This document shows positions 22,957 through 32,356 of a stretch of 64,000 nucleotides of DNA, piece by piece. The notes under the pieces were generated by a model. The model was not told the origin of the DNA and ran no database searches. It saw only the letters and a list, made by a program, of their open reading frames with translations. Every line of letters begins with the position of its first letter. Positions within the stretch are counted from its first letter, which is position 1. The translations under genes were made by a program, and so were the position numbers. Source of the DNA: Cauispirillum nitrogeniifigens (lineage in GTDB: Bacteria; Pseudomonadota; Alphaproteobacteria; Rhodospirillales; Rhodospirillaceae); contig NZ_JBLOOT010000008.1 in the NCBI RefSeq assembly GCF_049800675.1, forward strand, positions 124,001 to 188,000, read 5' to 3'.

Positions 22957-24609
22957 TCAGATCACCGCCAGGTCAAAGGCCGCCGCCATCAGCGCCCGCG
23001 TGTAAGGCTCGCGCGGGGCGTCGAAGATGGCGTCGGCGCTGCCCTGTTCCACCACCTTGCCATCCTTCATGACGATCAGGTGGTCAGCCAGGGCGCGGAC
23101 CACGCGCAGGTCGTGGCTGATGAACAGGTAGGCCAGCTTGTAGCGCTCCTGCAAGCCGCGGAGCAGGTCGATGATCTGCGCCTGGACGCTGACGTCGAGC
23201 GCGCTGGTCGGCTCGTCGAGGACGATGAAGCGCGGCTTGAGGACCAGCGCGCGGGCGATGGCGATGCGCTGGCGCTGACCGCCGGAGAACTCGTGCGGAT
23301 AGCGGTCCTGGTGCTCGGCACGCAGGCCGACCTCCTCCAGCGCCTCGGCGATACGGGCCCGGCGGTCAGCCTTCGACCCGCCCAGGCCGTGCACCACCAG
23401 CCCTTCCTCGATGATCTGACCGACCGACAGGCGGGGGCTGAGGCTGCCGAAGGGGTCCTGGAACACCACCTGCATCTGCCTGCGCAGCGGCCGCATCTGG
23501 CCGCGCTTCAGGGCGTCGATGCGCTGGCCCTGGAAGACGATCGGCCCGTCGCTGTCGATCAGCCGCAGCAGGCCCAGCGCCAGGGTGGTCTTGCCCGACC
23601 CCGATTCGCCGACGACGCCGATGGTGTGGCCCTCGCGCACGTCCAGGGTGATGCCGTCCACCGCCTTGATGTGCCCCACCGTGCGGCGGATGACGCCCTT
23701 CTTGATGGGGAACCACACCCGCAGGTCTTCGGTGCGCATGATGCTGGGCGCGTCGGGGGCCAGGGCGACCGGCTTGCCGCTGGGTTCGGCGGCCAGCAGG
23801 CGGCGGGTGTAGGCGTGCTGCGGGCGGGCGAACAGGGTGGCGACGTCGGCCTGCTCGACCACCTCGCCGTCCTTCATGACGCAGACGTCGTCGGCCATGC
23901 GCCGCACGATGGTCAGGTCGTGGGTGATGAACAGCACGGCCATGCCGAAGCGCTGTTGCAGGTCCTTCAGCAGGCGCAGGATCTGCGCCTGGATGGTGAC
24001 GTCCAGCGCCGTGGTCGGCTCGTCGGCGATCAGCACGTCGGGCTCGTTGGCCAGTGCCATGGCGATCATCACGCGCTGGCGCTGGCCGCCCGACAGCTCG
24101 TGCGGCAGGGCGCCCAGGCGGTCCTTGGCGTTGGGCAGGCCGACCAGATCGAGCAGCTCCAGCACGCGGGCGCGCGCCACCTTGCCGGTCATTCCTTTGT
24201 GGATGGCCAGGGCCTCGCCGATCTGCCGCTCGATGCTGTGCAGCGGGTTGAGGCTGGTCATCGGTTCCTGGAACACCATCGCCACCGACGCGCCGCGCAC
24301 GCCGCGCAGCACCTTGTCCGGGGCGCCGATCAGTTCCTGGCCATGCAGGCGGATGGAGCCCGACTGACGGGCGAAGGGATAGGGCAGCAGTTGCAGCACC
24401 GACAGGGCGGAGACGGACTTGCCCGACCCCGACTCGCCGACCAGCGCCAGGGTCTTGCCGCGCCGCAGGTCGAAGGACACGCCGCGCACGGCCTCGACGG
24501 CGCGCTCGCCCTCGCCGAAGGTCACGCGCAGGTCGCGCACCGACAGCACCGGGTCGGTGCCCGAGGACGGCGACGGGGTGGGCTGCGGGCTCATGGGGCT
24601 GTCTCTCAT
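22957..24609 (-). CDS. yejF: Peptide ABC transporter, fused double ATPase YejF
   Basis: The product has 550 residues with two complete ABC ATPase domains in tandem. Each has Walker A GESGSGK(S/T), a signature LSGGQRQR or FSGGQRQR, and Walker B (VLIADEPT, FIVLDEPTSALD), plus the oligopeptide-type C-terminal extension after each. The fused form is typical of YejF, which powers the YejABEF microcin C/peptide importer. The ATG at 24609 overlaps the yejE stop (ATGA); an internal ATG at 24594 is a second option. Confidence 0.93.
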   Translation of the reverse strand: MRDSPMSPQPTPSPSSGTDPVLSVRDLRVTFGEGERAVEAVRGVSFDLRRGKTLALVGESGSGKSVSALSVLQLLPYPFARQSGSIRLHGQELIGAPDKVLRGVRGASVAMVFQEPMTSLNPLHSIERQIGEALAIHKGMTGKVARARVLELLDLVGLPNAKDRLGALPHELSGGQRQRVMIAMALANEPDVLIADEPTTALDVTIQAQILRLLKDLQQRFGMAVLFITHDLTIVRRMADDVCVMKDGEVVEQADVATLFARPQHAYTRRLLAAEPSGKPVALAPDAPSIMRTEDLRVWFPIKKGVIRRTVGHIKAVDGITLDVREGHTIGVVGESGSGKTTLALGLLRLIDSDGPIVFQGQRIDALKRGQMRPLRRQMQVVFQDPFGSLSPRLSVGQIIEEGLVVHGLGGSKADRRARIAEALEEVGLRAEHQDRYPHEFSGGQRQRIAIARALVLKPRFIVLDEPTSALDVSVQAQIIDLLRGLQERYKLAYLFISHDLRVVRALADHLIVMKDGKVVEQGSADAIFDAPREPYTRALMAAAFDLAVI

Positions 24610-25625
24610 GCCACGTTCTTTCGCGGATCGAAGGCGTCGCGCACGGCCTCGCCGATGAACACCAGCAGGCTCAGCATCACCGCCAGCACCAGGAAGCCGG
24701 TGATGCCCAGCCACGGCGCCTGTAAGTTTTCCTTGCCCTGGCGCAGCAGGTCGCCCAGCGACGGCGAGCCCGGCGGCAGGCCCAGGCCCAGAAAATCAAG
24801 GGCTGTCAGGGCGACGATGGAGCCCGACAGGATGAACGGCAGGAAGGTCAGGGTGGCGACCATGGCGTTGGGCAGGACGTGCTTGACCATGATCTTGGCG
24901 TCGGACATGCCCAGCGCCTTGGCGGCGCGCACGTAGTCGAAATTGCGCGCGCGCAGGAACTCCGCCCGCACCACGCCGACCAGACTGGTCCAGGAAAACA
25001 GCAGCAGCACGATCAACAGCGTCCAGAAGCCGGGGATGACGATGCTGGACACGATGATCAGGATGAACAGCTGCGGCAGCCCCGACCAGATCTCCAGCAC
25101 ACGCTGGGAGATCAGGTCCAGCCAGCCGCCGAAGTAGCCCTGCAACGCCCCGGCGAAGATGCCGACGATGGACGACACCACCGTCAGGGCCAGCCCGAAC
25201 AGCACCGACAGGCGGAAGCCGTAGATCAGCCGGGCCGCGACGTCGCGGCCCTGGTCGTCGGTGCCCAGGATGTTCTCGGCCGACGGCGGGCTGGGGGCGG
25301 GCTGCGGCAGCTCCAGGTTCACCGTCTGGTAGGAGAAGCGGATGGGCGGCCACAGGATCCAGCCCTTCTCCTCGATCAGGTCCTGGATGAAGGGGTCGCG
25401 GTACTCGGCCTCGGTCAGGAAGTCGCCGCCGAAGGTGGTCTCGGGGTAGAACTGCACGAAGGGGAAATAGGCCTCCCCCTCGTAGTAGACCACCAGCGGC
25501 CGGTCGTTGGCGACCAGCTCGGCGGCCATGCTGGCGAAGAACAGCACCAGGAACAGCCACAGCGACCAGAAGCCGCGCCGGTTGGCCTTGAAGTTCTGAA
25601 GGCGACGCCGGGTGATGGGGGTCAT
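24606..25625 (-). CDS. yejE: Peptide ABC transporter permease YejE
   Basis: The product has 339 residues of the DppC/OppC-type permease class. The basic N-terminus TRRRLQNFKANRRGFWSLW, a first membrane helix, a periplasmic loop with ENILGTDDQGRDVAARLIYG, then five helices with the coupling motif EFLRARNFDYVRAAKALG. The sequence FPFVQFYPETTFGGDF in the loop is characteristic of YejE. It overlaps yejB by four bases (ATGA) and yejF by four. Confidence 0.93.
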   Translation of the reverse strand: MTPITRRRLQNFKANRRGFWSLWLFLVLFFASMAAELVANDRPLVVYYEGEAYFPFVQFYPETTFGGDFLTEAEYRDPFIQDLIEEKGWILWPPIRFSYQTVNLELPQPAPSPPSAENILGTDDQGRDVAARLIYGFRLSVLFGLALTVVSSIVGIFAGALQGYFGGWLDLISQRVLEIWSGLPQLFILIIVSSIVIPGFWTLLIVLLLFSWTSLVGVVRAEFLRARNFDYVRAAKALGMSDAKIMVKHVLPNAMVATLTFLPFILSGSIVALTALDFLGLGLPPGSPSLGDLLRQGKENLQAPWLGITGFLVLAVMLSLLVFIGEAVRDAFDPRKNVA

Positions 25626-26752
25626 GACCGGGCCTCGAAATCAATGCGCGGGTCGACGAAGTGATAGGTCAGGTCGCTGACCAGATTCAGCAGCAGGCCG
25701 ATGATGCCGAAGACGTAGAGAGTGCCGAACATCACCGGGTAGTCGCGGTTGATCACCGCCTCGAAGCCCAGCAGGCCCAGGCCGTCGAGGGAGAAGATCA
25801 CCTCGATCAGCACCGATCCGGTGAACAGCATGGACACCAGCGCCGCCGGAAAGCCGGCGATGATCAGCAGCATGGCGTTGCGGAAGACGTGGCCGTAGAG
25901 CACCTGGCGCTCGTTCAGGCCCTTGGCCTTGGCGGTGACCACGTACTGCTTGTTGATCTCCTCCAGGAAGCTGTTCTTGGTCAGCATGGTCAGGCTGGCG
26001 AAGCCGCCGATGGTCATGGCCAGCACCGGCAACGCCATGTGCCAGACGTAGTCGACGATGCGCATCGGCCACGACAGGTCGTCCCAGTTGTCCGACGTCA
26101 GGCCGCGCAGCGGGAACCAGTCGAGATACCGCCCACCGGCGAAGACGACGATCAGCAGGATGGCGAACAGGAACGACGGCACGGCATAGCCGATGATCAC
26201 CGCCCAGCTTGTCGCCATGTCGAAGCGGGTGCCGTCGCGCACCGCCTTCATGATGCCCAGCGGCACGGAGATCAGGTAGATCAGCAGCGTCGACCATACG
26301 CCCAGCGAAATGGACACCGGCAGCTTTTCCAGCACCAGCTCGATCACCCCGCGCGAGCGATAGAAGCTCTCCCCCAGGTCGAAGCGGGCGTAGTCGCCGA
26401 GCATCTTGAGGTAGCGTTCGTGGATCGGCTTGTCGAAGCCGAACTGGCGCTCGATCTCGGCCACGAAGGCGGGGTCGAGGCCCTGGGCGCCGCGGTACTG
26501 GCCGGTGGGACCGCCCCCGCCGCCGCTCCCGCCGCCACCCCCGCCGCCGGGGCTCTGGGTGCCGCCCGACACTTCGGCCCCGCCGGCCCCGGAGATGCGC
26601 GCCGTGGCGTCCACCGCCGTGCCGCGCACCTGGGCCAGCATCTGCTCCACCGGGCCGCCGGGGGCGATTTGCACGATGAAGAAGTTGGCCGTCAGGATGC
26701 CCAGCAGCGTCAGCGGGATCAGCAGCAGGCGTCGGAGGATGTAGGCGCCCAT
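25622..26752 (-). CDS. yejB: Peptide ABC transporter permease YejB
   Basis: The product has 376 residues of the DppB/OppB-type permease class, beginning MGAYILRRLLLIPLTLLGILTANFFIVQIAPGGPVEQ. A Gly-rich run (about residues 60-85: GGTQSPGGGGGGGSGGGGG) lies in the first periplasmic loop before YRGAQGLDPAFVAEIERQFGFD. The C-terminal half carries five helices and the coupling motif YVVTAKAKGLNERQV. It forms the channel with YejE in the inner membrane. Confidence 0.93.
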   Translation of the reverse strand: MGAYILRRLLLIPLTLLGILTANFFIVQIAPGGPVEQMLAQVRGTAVDATARISGAGGAEVSGGTQSPGGGGGGGSGGGGGPTGQYRGAQGLDPAFVAEIERQFGFDKPIHERYLKMLGDYARFDLGESFYRSRGVIELVLEKLPVSISLGVWSTLLIYLISVPLGIMKAVRDGTRFDMATSWAVIIGYAVPSFLFAILLIVVFAGGRYLDWFPLRGLTSDNWDDLSWPMRIVDYVWHMALPVLAMTIGGFASLTMLTKNSFLEEINKQYVVTAKAKGLNERQVLYGHVFRNAMLLIIAGFPAALVSMLFTGSVLIEVIFSLDGLGLLGFEAVINRDYPVMFGTLYVFGIIGLLLNLVSDLTYHFVDPRIDFEARS

Positions 26753-26808
26753 GCGGACAAGCTCCCAGGGTCAGGCAGGCGGGTCAGGCGGCGGGTTTCG
26801 GAACGGGC

Positions 26809-28707
26809 TTACTGCTTCTCCTGTTCGGTGGCGGCGGCCTTGCGCTGCTCGGCCTCGGCCTGCGGGCCGCGCGCGGCGTCGTACCACCAGGAGAACAACT
26901 GGACCCCCTGCATGGGCACGTCGGCGGGCATGCCGAACTTGTCCCAGAAGGCGACCCGCGTATAGGGGATGTGCCAGTGCGGGATGACCAGATGGTTCCA
27001 CAGCAGCACCCGGTCCATGGCCTTGACGGCGGTGATGAGGTCGTCGCGGTCGCCGGCGGTGATGACCTTGGCGATCAGGGCGTCGATGGCCGGGGACTGG
27101 ATGCCGGCGTAGTTCTGGCTGCCTTCCTGGCCGGCGGCCTCGGAGCCCCAGTAGTTGCGCTGTTCGTTGCCGGGGCTGAGGGACTGCCCCCAGACCGTCA
27201 CCGCCATGTCGAAGTCGAAGCTGTTCATGCGGTTTTCGTACTGCGCCGAATCGACCGTGCGCACGTTGGCCTGGATGCCCAGCCGCTTGAGGTTCTGGGC
27301 GAACGGCAGGCTGATGCGCTCCCAGGTCGGCGACGACAGCAGGATCTCGAAGACAAACGGCTGGCCGGTCTGGCCGTTGACCAGCGCGCCGTCGCGCACC
27401 TCCCAGCCGGCCTCCTTGAGCAGCGCCATGGCGATGCGCAGGTTGGCGCGCAGGCCGCCGGCGGCCTGGGTCGACGGCGGTTCGTAGACCTTGGTGAAGA
27501 CGTCGTCGGGCACCGTGCCGCGCAGCGGCTCCAGCAGGGCCAGTTCAGCCGGACCGGGGGGGCCGTCCGACGCCAGTTCGGAGTTGTCGAAGTAGCTGCC
27601 GGTGCGGCGGTACTGGCCGTAGAACAGGTTCTGGTTCGACCATTCGAAGTCGAAGGCATGGGCCAGGGCCTGGCGCACGCGGGCATCCTGGAACAGCGGC
27701 CGGCGCAGGTTGAAGGCGAAGCCCTGCATGCCCGACGGCATGTCGTGCTCGAACTCCCGCAGGATCACCCGGCCTTGAGCGCGGGCGGGGAAGTCGTAGC
27801 CGGTGGCCCATTCCTTGGCGATGTTCTCCACCCGCAGGTCATAGGCGCCGCTCTTGAACGCCTCCAGGGCGACGGTGGTGTCGCGGAAGTAGTCGTAGCG
27901 GATCTCGTCGAAGTTATAGAACCCCTTGGACACCGCCAAATCCTTGCCCCACCAGTCCTTGACCCGTTCATAGACGATGAAGCGGCCGGGCTCGAAGCTC
28001 TTGACGCGATAGGGACCGCTGCCCAGCGGCGGCTCCAGGGTGGTGGCGGCGAAGTCGCGGTCCTTCCAGTAGTGCTCCGGCAGCACCGGCATCTGGCCGA
28101 TGATCAGCGGCAGTTCCTGGTTCACGCCGCCGCCGAAGGTGAACTTCACCCGCCGCTCGCCCAGCGTCTCCACCTTGGCGACATCGGCGTAGTAGAAGCG
28201 GTAGTGCGGGGCGCCCTTTTCCTTCAGCACGTTGAAGGTGAACACCACGTCGTCGGCGGTGATCGGATGGCCGTCGTGGAAGCGCGCCTCGGGCCGCAGG
28301 GTGAAGATCACCCACGAGCGGTCCTCGGGCACCTCCAGGCTCTCCACGATCAGGCCGTACTCGGTGAACGCCTCGTCGGCGGAGCTGGTCAGCAGGGCGT
28401 CGTAGGCCAGCCCGGAGCCGACGGCGGCCGAGCCGCGCAGGATGAACGGATTGAGGTTGTCGAAGCTGCCGACGGCGAACATGCGCAACTGCCCGCCCTT
28501 GGGCGCCTGCGGATTGACGTAGGCGAAGTGCTCGAAGCCCGGTCCGTACTTCGGCTCCCCATGCATGGCCATGGCGTGGACCGGCTTGACCTCGGGCGCC
28601 TGGGCCGCCGCCGGGGCGGTGCCGAGGGCGAGGCCCAGCAGCACCGGCAGGGCCACCAGGGCGGCGGCGGCGGTGCCACGCAGGGACCACGTCAGCGGAT
28701 TGATCAT
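26809..28707 (-). CDS. yejA: Periplasmic peptide-binding protein YejA
   Basis: The product has 632 residues. A signal peptide ends near APAAAQA, followed by the family 5 solute-binding domain: HAMAMHGEPKYGPGFEHFAYVNPQAPKGG at the N-terminus, ARFHDGHPITADDVVFTFN, and a C-terminus ending VIPHWHIPYTRVAFWDKFG. Length and motifs fit YejA. It captures peptides for the YejBEF importer. It is the first gene of the four-gene run (order A-B-E-F), separated from yejB by 56 bases. Confidence 0.93.
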   Translation of the reverse strand: MINPLTWSLRGTAAAALVALPVLLGLALGTAPAAAQAPEVKPVHAMAMHGEPKYGPGFEHFAYVNPQAPKGGQLRMFAVGSFDNLNPFILRGSAAVGSGLAYDALLTSSADEAFTEYGLIVESLEVPEDRSWVIFTLRPEARFHDGHPITADDVVFTFNVLKEKGAPHYRFYYADVAKVETLGERRVKFTFGGGVNQELPLIIGQMPVLPEHYWKDRDFAATTLEPPLGSGPYRVKSFEPGRFIVYERVKDWWGKDLAVSKGFYNFDEIRYDYFRDTTVALEAFKSGAYDLRVENIAKEWATGYDFPARAQGRVILREFEHDMPSGMQGFAFNLRRPLFQDARVRQALAHAFDFEWSNQNLFYGQYRRTGSYFDNSELASDGPPGPAELALLEPLRGTVPDDVFTKVYEPPSTQAAGGLRANLRIAMALLKEAGWEVRDGALVNGQTGQPFVFEILLSSPTWERISLPFAQNLKRLGIQANVRTVDSAQYENRMNSFDFDMAVTVWGQSLSPGNEQRNYWGSEAAGQEGSQNYAGIQSPAIDALIAKVITAGDRDDLITAVKAMDRVLLWNHLVIPHWHIPYTRVAFWDKFGMPADVPMQGVQLFSWWYDAARGPQAEAEQRKAAATEQEKQ

Positions 28708-28805
28708 GTCGGGCGGTCTCCTCCGGGCGGATGGGGCGGGCCCCGGTACTTCAGCAGACCCGGTGCTTCAGCAAAATTGTGTCGATGACCAACGCTTATC
28801 AAGCT

Positions 28806-29531
28806 TTATCGGTCATCGGCCGCGTCGATGGCGGCCAGGAAGGCGCGTTCCAGGCCGACCCCGCCATGGGCGGCGACGAACGCCGCCGGGGTGCCGCAGT
28901 ACAGCAGGCGGCCGCCGTGCAGCACGCCGATGCGGTCGCAGATCTCCTCCACGTCGGCCAGGACGTGGGAGCTGAAAAACACGCTGCGGCCCTCGCCGCG
29001 ATAGGCCTTGAGGTGGTCTTTCAGGCGCACGCGGGCGCGCGGGTCCAGGCCGCTCATCGGCTCGTCGAGGATGAGCAGCGGCAGGCGGCTGAGCAGGGCG
29101 GCGACCAGTCCGAGTTTCTGGCCCATGCCCTTGGAGTAGGTGCGCACGCGGCGGTCCAGGGCGGCCGGCTCCAGGGCCAGGCCCTCGGCCAGGGCGCGGG
29201 CGGCATCGCGGTCGAGCGGCCCGTCCAGCCACCCCTGGGCGATCTCCAGGTGTTCCCAGCCGGTCAACTGGGCGGCGGGCATGTACTTTTCGGGCAGGTA
29301 GAACAGGCCGCGCCGGGCCGCCGGTTCGGCGTTGGGACGGCCGAACAGGCTGAGCGTGCCGCGCGCCGGCGTCAGGCCCAGGATGCCCCGGATGAGGGTC
29401 GTCTTGCCGACGCCGTTCAGGCCGATCAGGCCGAACACCTCACCCGGCTCGACCGCGAACCCGACGCCATGCAGAACCTCGCGGGCGCCGTAGCCGGCCC
29501 GCACGTCGTCCACCACCAGCGGCCGGCTCAT
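28806..29531 (-). CDS. ABC transporter ATPase without a partner permease
   Basis: The product has 241 residues. It has Walker A GLNGVGKTT, signature YSKGMGQKLGLVAALL, Walker B LLILDEPMSGLDPRAR and H-loop FFSSHVLADVE. The 'YSKGM' signature is typical of the CcmA/NatA-like exporter group. No permease gene lies next to it. Its start overlaps the stop of the MshK-like gene by one base (TGATG), so it is the last gene of the pilus-assembly run. It may work with a permease encoded elsewhere, or have a role in that system. Confidence 0.85.
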   Translation of the reverse strand: MSRPLVVDDVRAGYGAREVLHGVGFAVEPGEVFGLIGLNGVGKTTLIRGILGLTPARGTLSLFGRPNAEPAARRGLFYLPEKYMPAAQLTGWEHLEIAQGWLDGPLDRDAARALAEGLALEPAALDRRVRTYSKGMGQKLGLVAALLSRLPLLILDEPMSGLDPRARVRLKDHLKAYRGEGRSVFFSSHVLADVEEICDRIGVLHGGRLLYCGTPAAFVAAHGGVGLERAFLAAIDAADDR

Positions 29532-30040
29532 CAGTAGCGGCCCTCCAGCACGTCGCCGCGCCGGGGCACGAAGGTCTGGTGCGCCCGCATCAGCACGTCG
29601 CGGGTGCCCTCCTGGCCCCACGGCACGGCCAGGCGGACGTGGGTCGGGCCGACCTCGATGACGTCGAACAGGTCGGCCGGCGCGCCGGGTTCGATGGCGC
29701 GGCCGTTGATCCACACCGTCCACTCGGCGGGGCCGAGGTAGAGGATGGCCGAGACATAGAGATTGTCGCGCAGGCGGAAGCGGGTCGGGTCGGTCTCCTC
29801 CTGCATGCCCTGGCGGGCCAGCGGGCCGGCGGCAATGGCGGTTTCGATGTTGACCATCTCCTCCAGTCCCAGCAGCAGGGTGGCGGGCAGGGTTTCCAGG
29901 TCGATCTGCACCGGCTCGGCGGTGGAGTCGGGCGTGACGGGCGCCGTTTCCTCCTGCGCGGCGGCGGGACTGGCGGCAAGGGCGGTCAAAAGGATCAGGG
30001 CGCGGATCGGGGCCCGGATCGGGGTGCGGACGGTGCTCAT
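29531..30040 (-). CDS. MshK/PilP-like periplasmic pilus-assembly protein
   Basis: The product has 169 residues with a signal peptide (about 1-28, ending SPAAAQ). The mature C-terminal half, RDNLYVSAILYLGPAEWTVWINGRAIEPG then VIEVGPTHVRLAVPW, follows the small beta domain of the MshK/PilP/GspC type: surface strand, Asn-Gly turn, and a final 'V.L' strand. Its position after the PilO-like gene (ATGA overlap) matches the I-J-K order of MSHA-type clusters. Assignment by pattern and context. Confidence 0.6.
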   Translation of the reverse strand: MSTVRTPIRAPIRALILLTALAASPAAAQEETAPVTPDSTAEPVQIDLETLPATLLLGLEEMVNIETAIAAGPLARQGMQEETDPTRFRLRDNLYVSAILYLGPAEWTVWINGRAIEPGAPADLFDVIEVGPTHVRLAVPWGQEGTRDVLMRAHQTFVPRRGDVLEGRY

Positions 30041-30705
30041 TGCTGTTCCCCCCCCTGGCCGGTGTCGCCCGGCTTGCGGGCGGTGCGCCAGTCGATGCTG
30101 ATGGAGCCGGTGATGAACGGCACCGGCGTGCCGGCGGCGACCTTCTTCAGGTTGGCGTCGTCCACCGGATCGGCCCGCGTGATGCGGAAGCCGCGCACCA
30201 CCCCATAGCCGGGGAAGGCCGTTTCCAGGGCGCGCAGCAGCACGAACACGTCGCGGTCGAGCAGGGCCGATACCTCCAGCTTCATCGGCGTGCTGACCAC
30301 GGCGTAGCCGTCCGGCCCCTCTTCGGTCTTGGCGGCGGCCATCTCGTAGCCCAGGCGCACCAGATAGGCGTCCTTCATCAACTGGTCCAGGTCGGTCTTG
30401 GCGGCCAGGCGGTCCTGCGGGTCCAGAACGCCGCGCGCCAGGGCATCCCTGTAGCGGGGGGCGTTGGCGGTGACGTAGTCGAAGTCGTCGGCCGCCTGCC
30501 GCGCCTGCCCCTGGACCTGCGAGGTGCGGGCGCGCAGGGTGCGCAGCTCGCGCTCGGCGTCGTCGACGGCCGACAGGGCCATCGGCAGGGCCACCGCCGC
30601 GACCGCCGCCGTCACCGCCAGGACCCCCAGGGCGATGCGCGCGTTGCGCGGAAGCTGCTTGACGAAGTCGAGGACGACACGGAGGTCGGTGCCCTGGCGC
30701 TTCAC
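30037..30705 (-). CDS. PilO/GspM/MshJ-like inner-membrane assembly protein
   Basis: The product has 222 residues. A short cytosolic N-terminus and one membrane helix (about 25-45) are followed by a coiled-coil stretch (DDAERELRTLRARTSQVQGQ) and a small periplasmic domain with KLEVSALLDRDVFVLLRALETAFPGYGVVRGFRITR. The topology is that of PilO/GspM, which link the inner-membrane platform to the secretin. The start overlaps the PilN-like gene stop by four bases. Confidence 0.65.
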   Translation of the reverse strand: MKRQGTDLRVVLDFVKQLPRNARIALGVLAVTAAVAAVALPMALSAVDDAERELRTLRARTSQVQGQARQAADDFDYVTANAPRYRDALARGVLDPQDRLAAKTDLDQLMKDAYLVRLGYEMAAAKTEEGPDGYAVVSTPMKLEVSALLDRDVFVLLRALETAFPGYGVVRGFRITRADPVDDANLKKVAAGTPVPFITGSISIDWRTARKPGDTGQGGEQQ

Positions 30706-32351
30706 GACTTGGCCTCCCGCACCACTTCATAGCTGACCGTGTAGGTGCCACCCTGTCCACTGCCGGCGGCGGCCGGGTCGGCGGCCGCCGTGACGCCGTT
30801 CAGGACGTGGTCGCCGCGCACCACCTGATCCGCGCCCACCGCCACCGGCGGCTGGAGGATCTCCACCACGTCGTCGGGGAAGGCCCGCTGGAGCGCCGCC
30901 TTCAGCGCGTCGGCGCGGGCCAGGGCATCGGCGTCCCCGGTGGTATCGGACGGCAGCGTCACCGTCATGCCCAGGCGCCACAGGAAAGCCCGCTCCTGCT
31001 GGTCGGCCTGGCGGCGCCGCCGGTTGGTGCCGCCGTCGCCCTCCTCCTTGGGTGTCGCCAGGGCCAGTTCGGTGATGATGGCATCGCCCGACAGGGCATG
31101 GCCGAGGCGCGCCAGCAGCGGCACCGGCGCCACGCCGTCGGCGGTGATGCGGTCGACGGTGTCGATCAGCGGACGGATGTCCTCGGCCCGGAACTCCAGC
31201 TCGGCCAGGCGCGCTTCCTCCCGCGCCAGGGCGGCTTCGGCCATGCGGAGCTGGCGGGTCTGCGCCTCGATCATGTCCTGGGTGTCGGACCACGTCCAGG
31301 CCAGGCTCGCCGCCTGGGCGGCCAGCGCCAGCACGGCGACGGTGGCGGCGAAGGGGGCGCCGCGGGCGACCAGATGCACGTAGTCGACCTTGGGCGCCTG
31401 CGCCCATCCCAGCACCGCCTTGGGCTTCTTGCGGCTGGCGAACCACAGGGCGTGGACGACGTCGGCGTAAGGCTGACCGGGCTGGCCGATGGTCCCCAGG
31501 CCGAGGGCCGCGCCGACCTCGTGCGGGCTGACCACCGTGACCGAGTGGGCCTCCCAGTCGCGTTCGCGGATGGCGGTGGCGACGGGTTCCTCGGCCACCA
31601 CCACGACGTCCAGGTTGTCGCCCTTCTGGTAGCCCATGCGCTTGACGTAGGCCAGGGTCTGCTGGAAGTCACGTTCGAGGATCTGCACCGGGTCGATGGC
31701 GCTGTCGGGCGGCGGCGGCGGGGTCAGGCGGGTGACCATGATGCGGCCCTGCTTGGACACGATCTGCCGCAGGCCGCCGGTCATGTTGAAGGTGAACAGG
31801 ATGCGCCAGCGCACCCCCTTCTGCGCCGCCGGCGGGGTCAGCCGGTCGAGCATGTCGAGGCTTTCCAGCGGCAGCATGTGCACGCCGCGCGGCCGGCGCT
31901 TGGCCGTCTCCAGGGCCTTCAGCCAGCCCTTCACCTGCTCGGTCGGCGGCACCGAGCAGAACAGGTAGAAGCGGTTGCCCTGCGGGTCGGCGCCATGCGC
32001 CACGGCGGCCTGGAGGTTGTTGCCCGGAAAGGCCATCTGGAGATGGCGGTCGATCACCTTCTTCTGGTCGAGGAAGCTGACCTTGGGCACCTTCTCCTCG
32101 CGGAACAGCTGCTCGAAGGCGTCGATGAGGACGTAGACCGGCACCGACTTCGCGCTGTCCAGGGCGTCGAGCACGTCGGTCGCGCCTTCGGCCGGATCGG
32201 GGGCGGCGACCCAGGCGTTGACCAGCTTCGACCCCGACGCCAGCACCAGCACGGCGGCCTCGTCGCCGATGGACAGGACGAACTTCTTCCCCCCCGTCAG
32301 GCCCGGAAGCTTGAAGGTGCCCAGCTTCAGATCAGGCAGTTTCACGTCCAT
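30702..32351 (-). CDS. Fused PilM/PilN-like (GspL/MshI-type) assembly protein
   Basis: The product has 549 residues. The N-terminal 320 residues are cytosolic and begin with a beta-rich start (KKFVLSIGDEAAVLVLA) compatible with a divergent actin-like PilM/GspL fold. One membrane helix lies at about 325-345 (APFAATVAVLALAAQAASLAW), followed by a coiled coil (TRQLRMAEAALAREEARLAELE) and a PilN-like periplasmic domain. Such a fusion is typical of GspL and MshI. It sits between the GspF-like and PilO-like genes, five bases after the former. Confidence 0.65.
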   Translation of the reverse strand: MDVKLPDLKLGTFKLPGLTGGKKFVLSIGDEAAVLVLASGSKLVNAWVAAPDPAEGATDVLDALDSAKSVPVYVLIDAFEQLFREEKVPKVSFLDQKKVIDRHLQMAFPGNNLQAAVAHGADPQGNRFYLFCSVPPTEQVKGWLKALETAKRRPRGVHMLPLESLDMLDRLTPPAAQKGVRWRILFTFNMTGGLRQIVSKQGRIMVTRLTPPPPPDSAIDPVQILERDFQQTLAYVKRMGYQKGDNLDVVVVAEEPVATAIRERDWEAHSVTVVSPHEVGAALGLGTIGQPGQPYADVVHALWFASRKKPKAVLGWAQAPKVDYVHLVARGAPFAATVAVLALAAQAASLAWTWSDTQDMIEAQTRQLRMAEAALAREEARLAELEFRAEDIRPLIDTVDRITADGVAPVPLLARLGHALSGDAIITELALATPKEEGDGGTNRRRRQADQQERAFLWRLGMTVTLPSDTTGDADALARADALKAALQRAFPDDVVEILQPPVAVGADQVVRGDHVLNGVTAAADPAAAGSGQGGTYTVSYEVVREAKS

Positions 32352-32356
32352 GGCGC

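Noticed and set aside
28741..28800. Short direct repeat (CCCGGTACTTCAGCA type) upstream of yejA
   Set aside because: Only two imperfect copies occur; too little to claim an operator.
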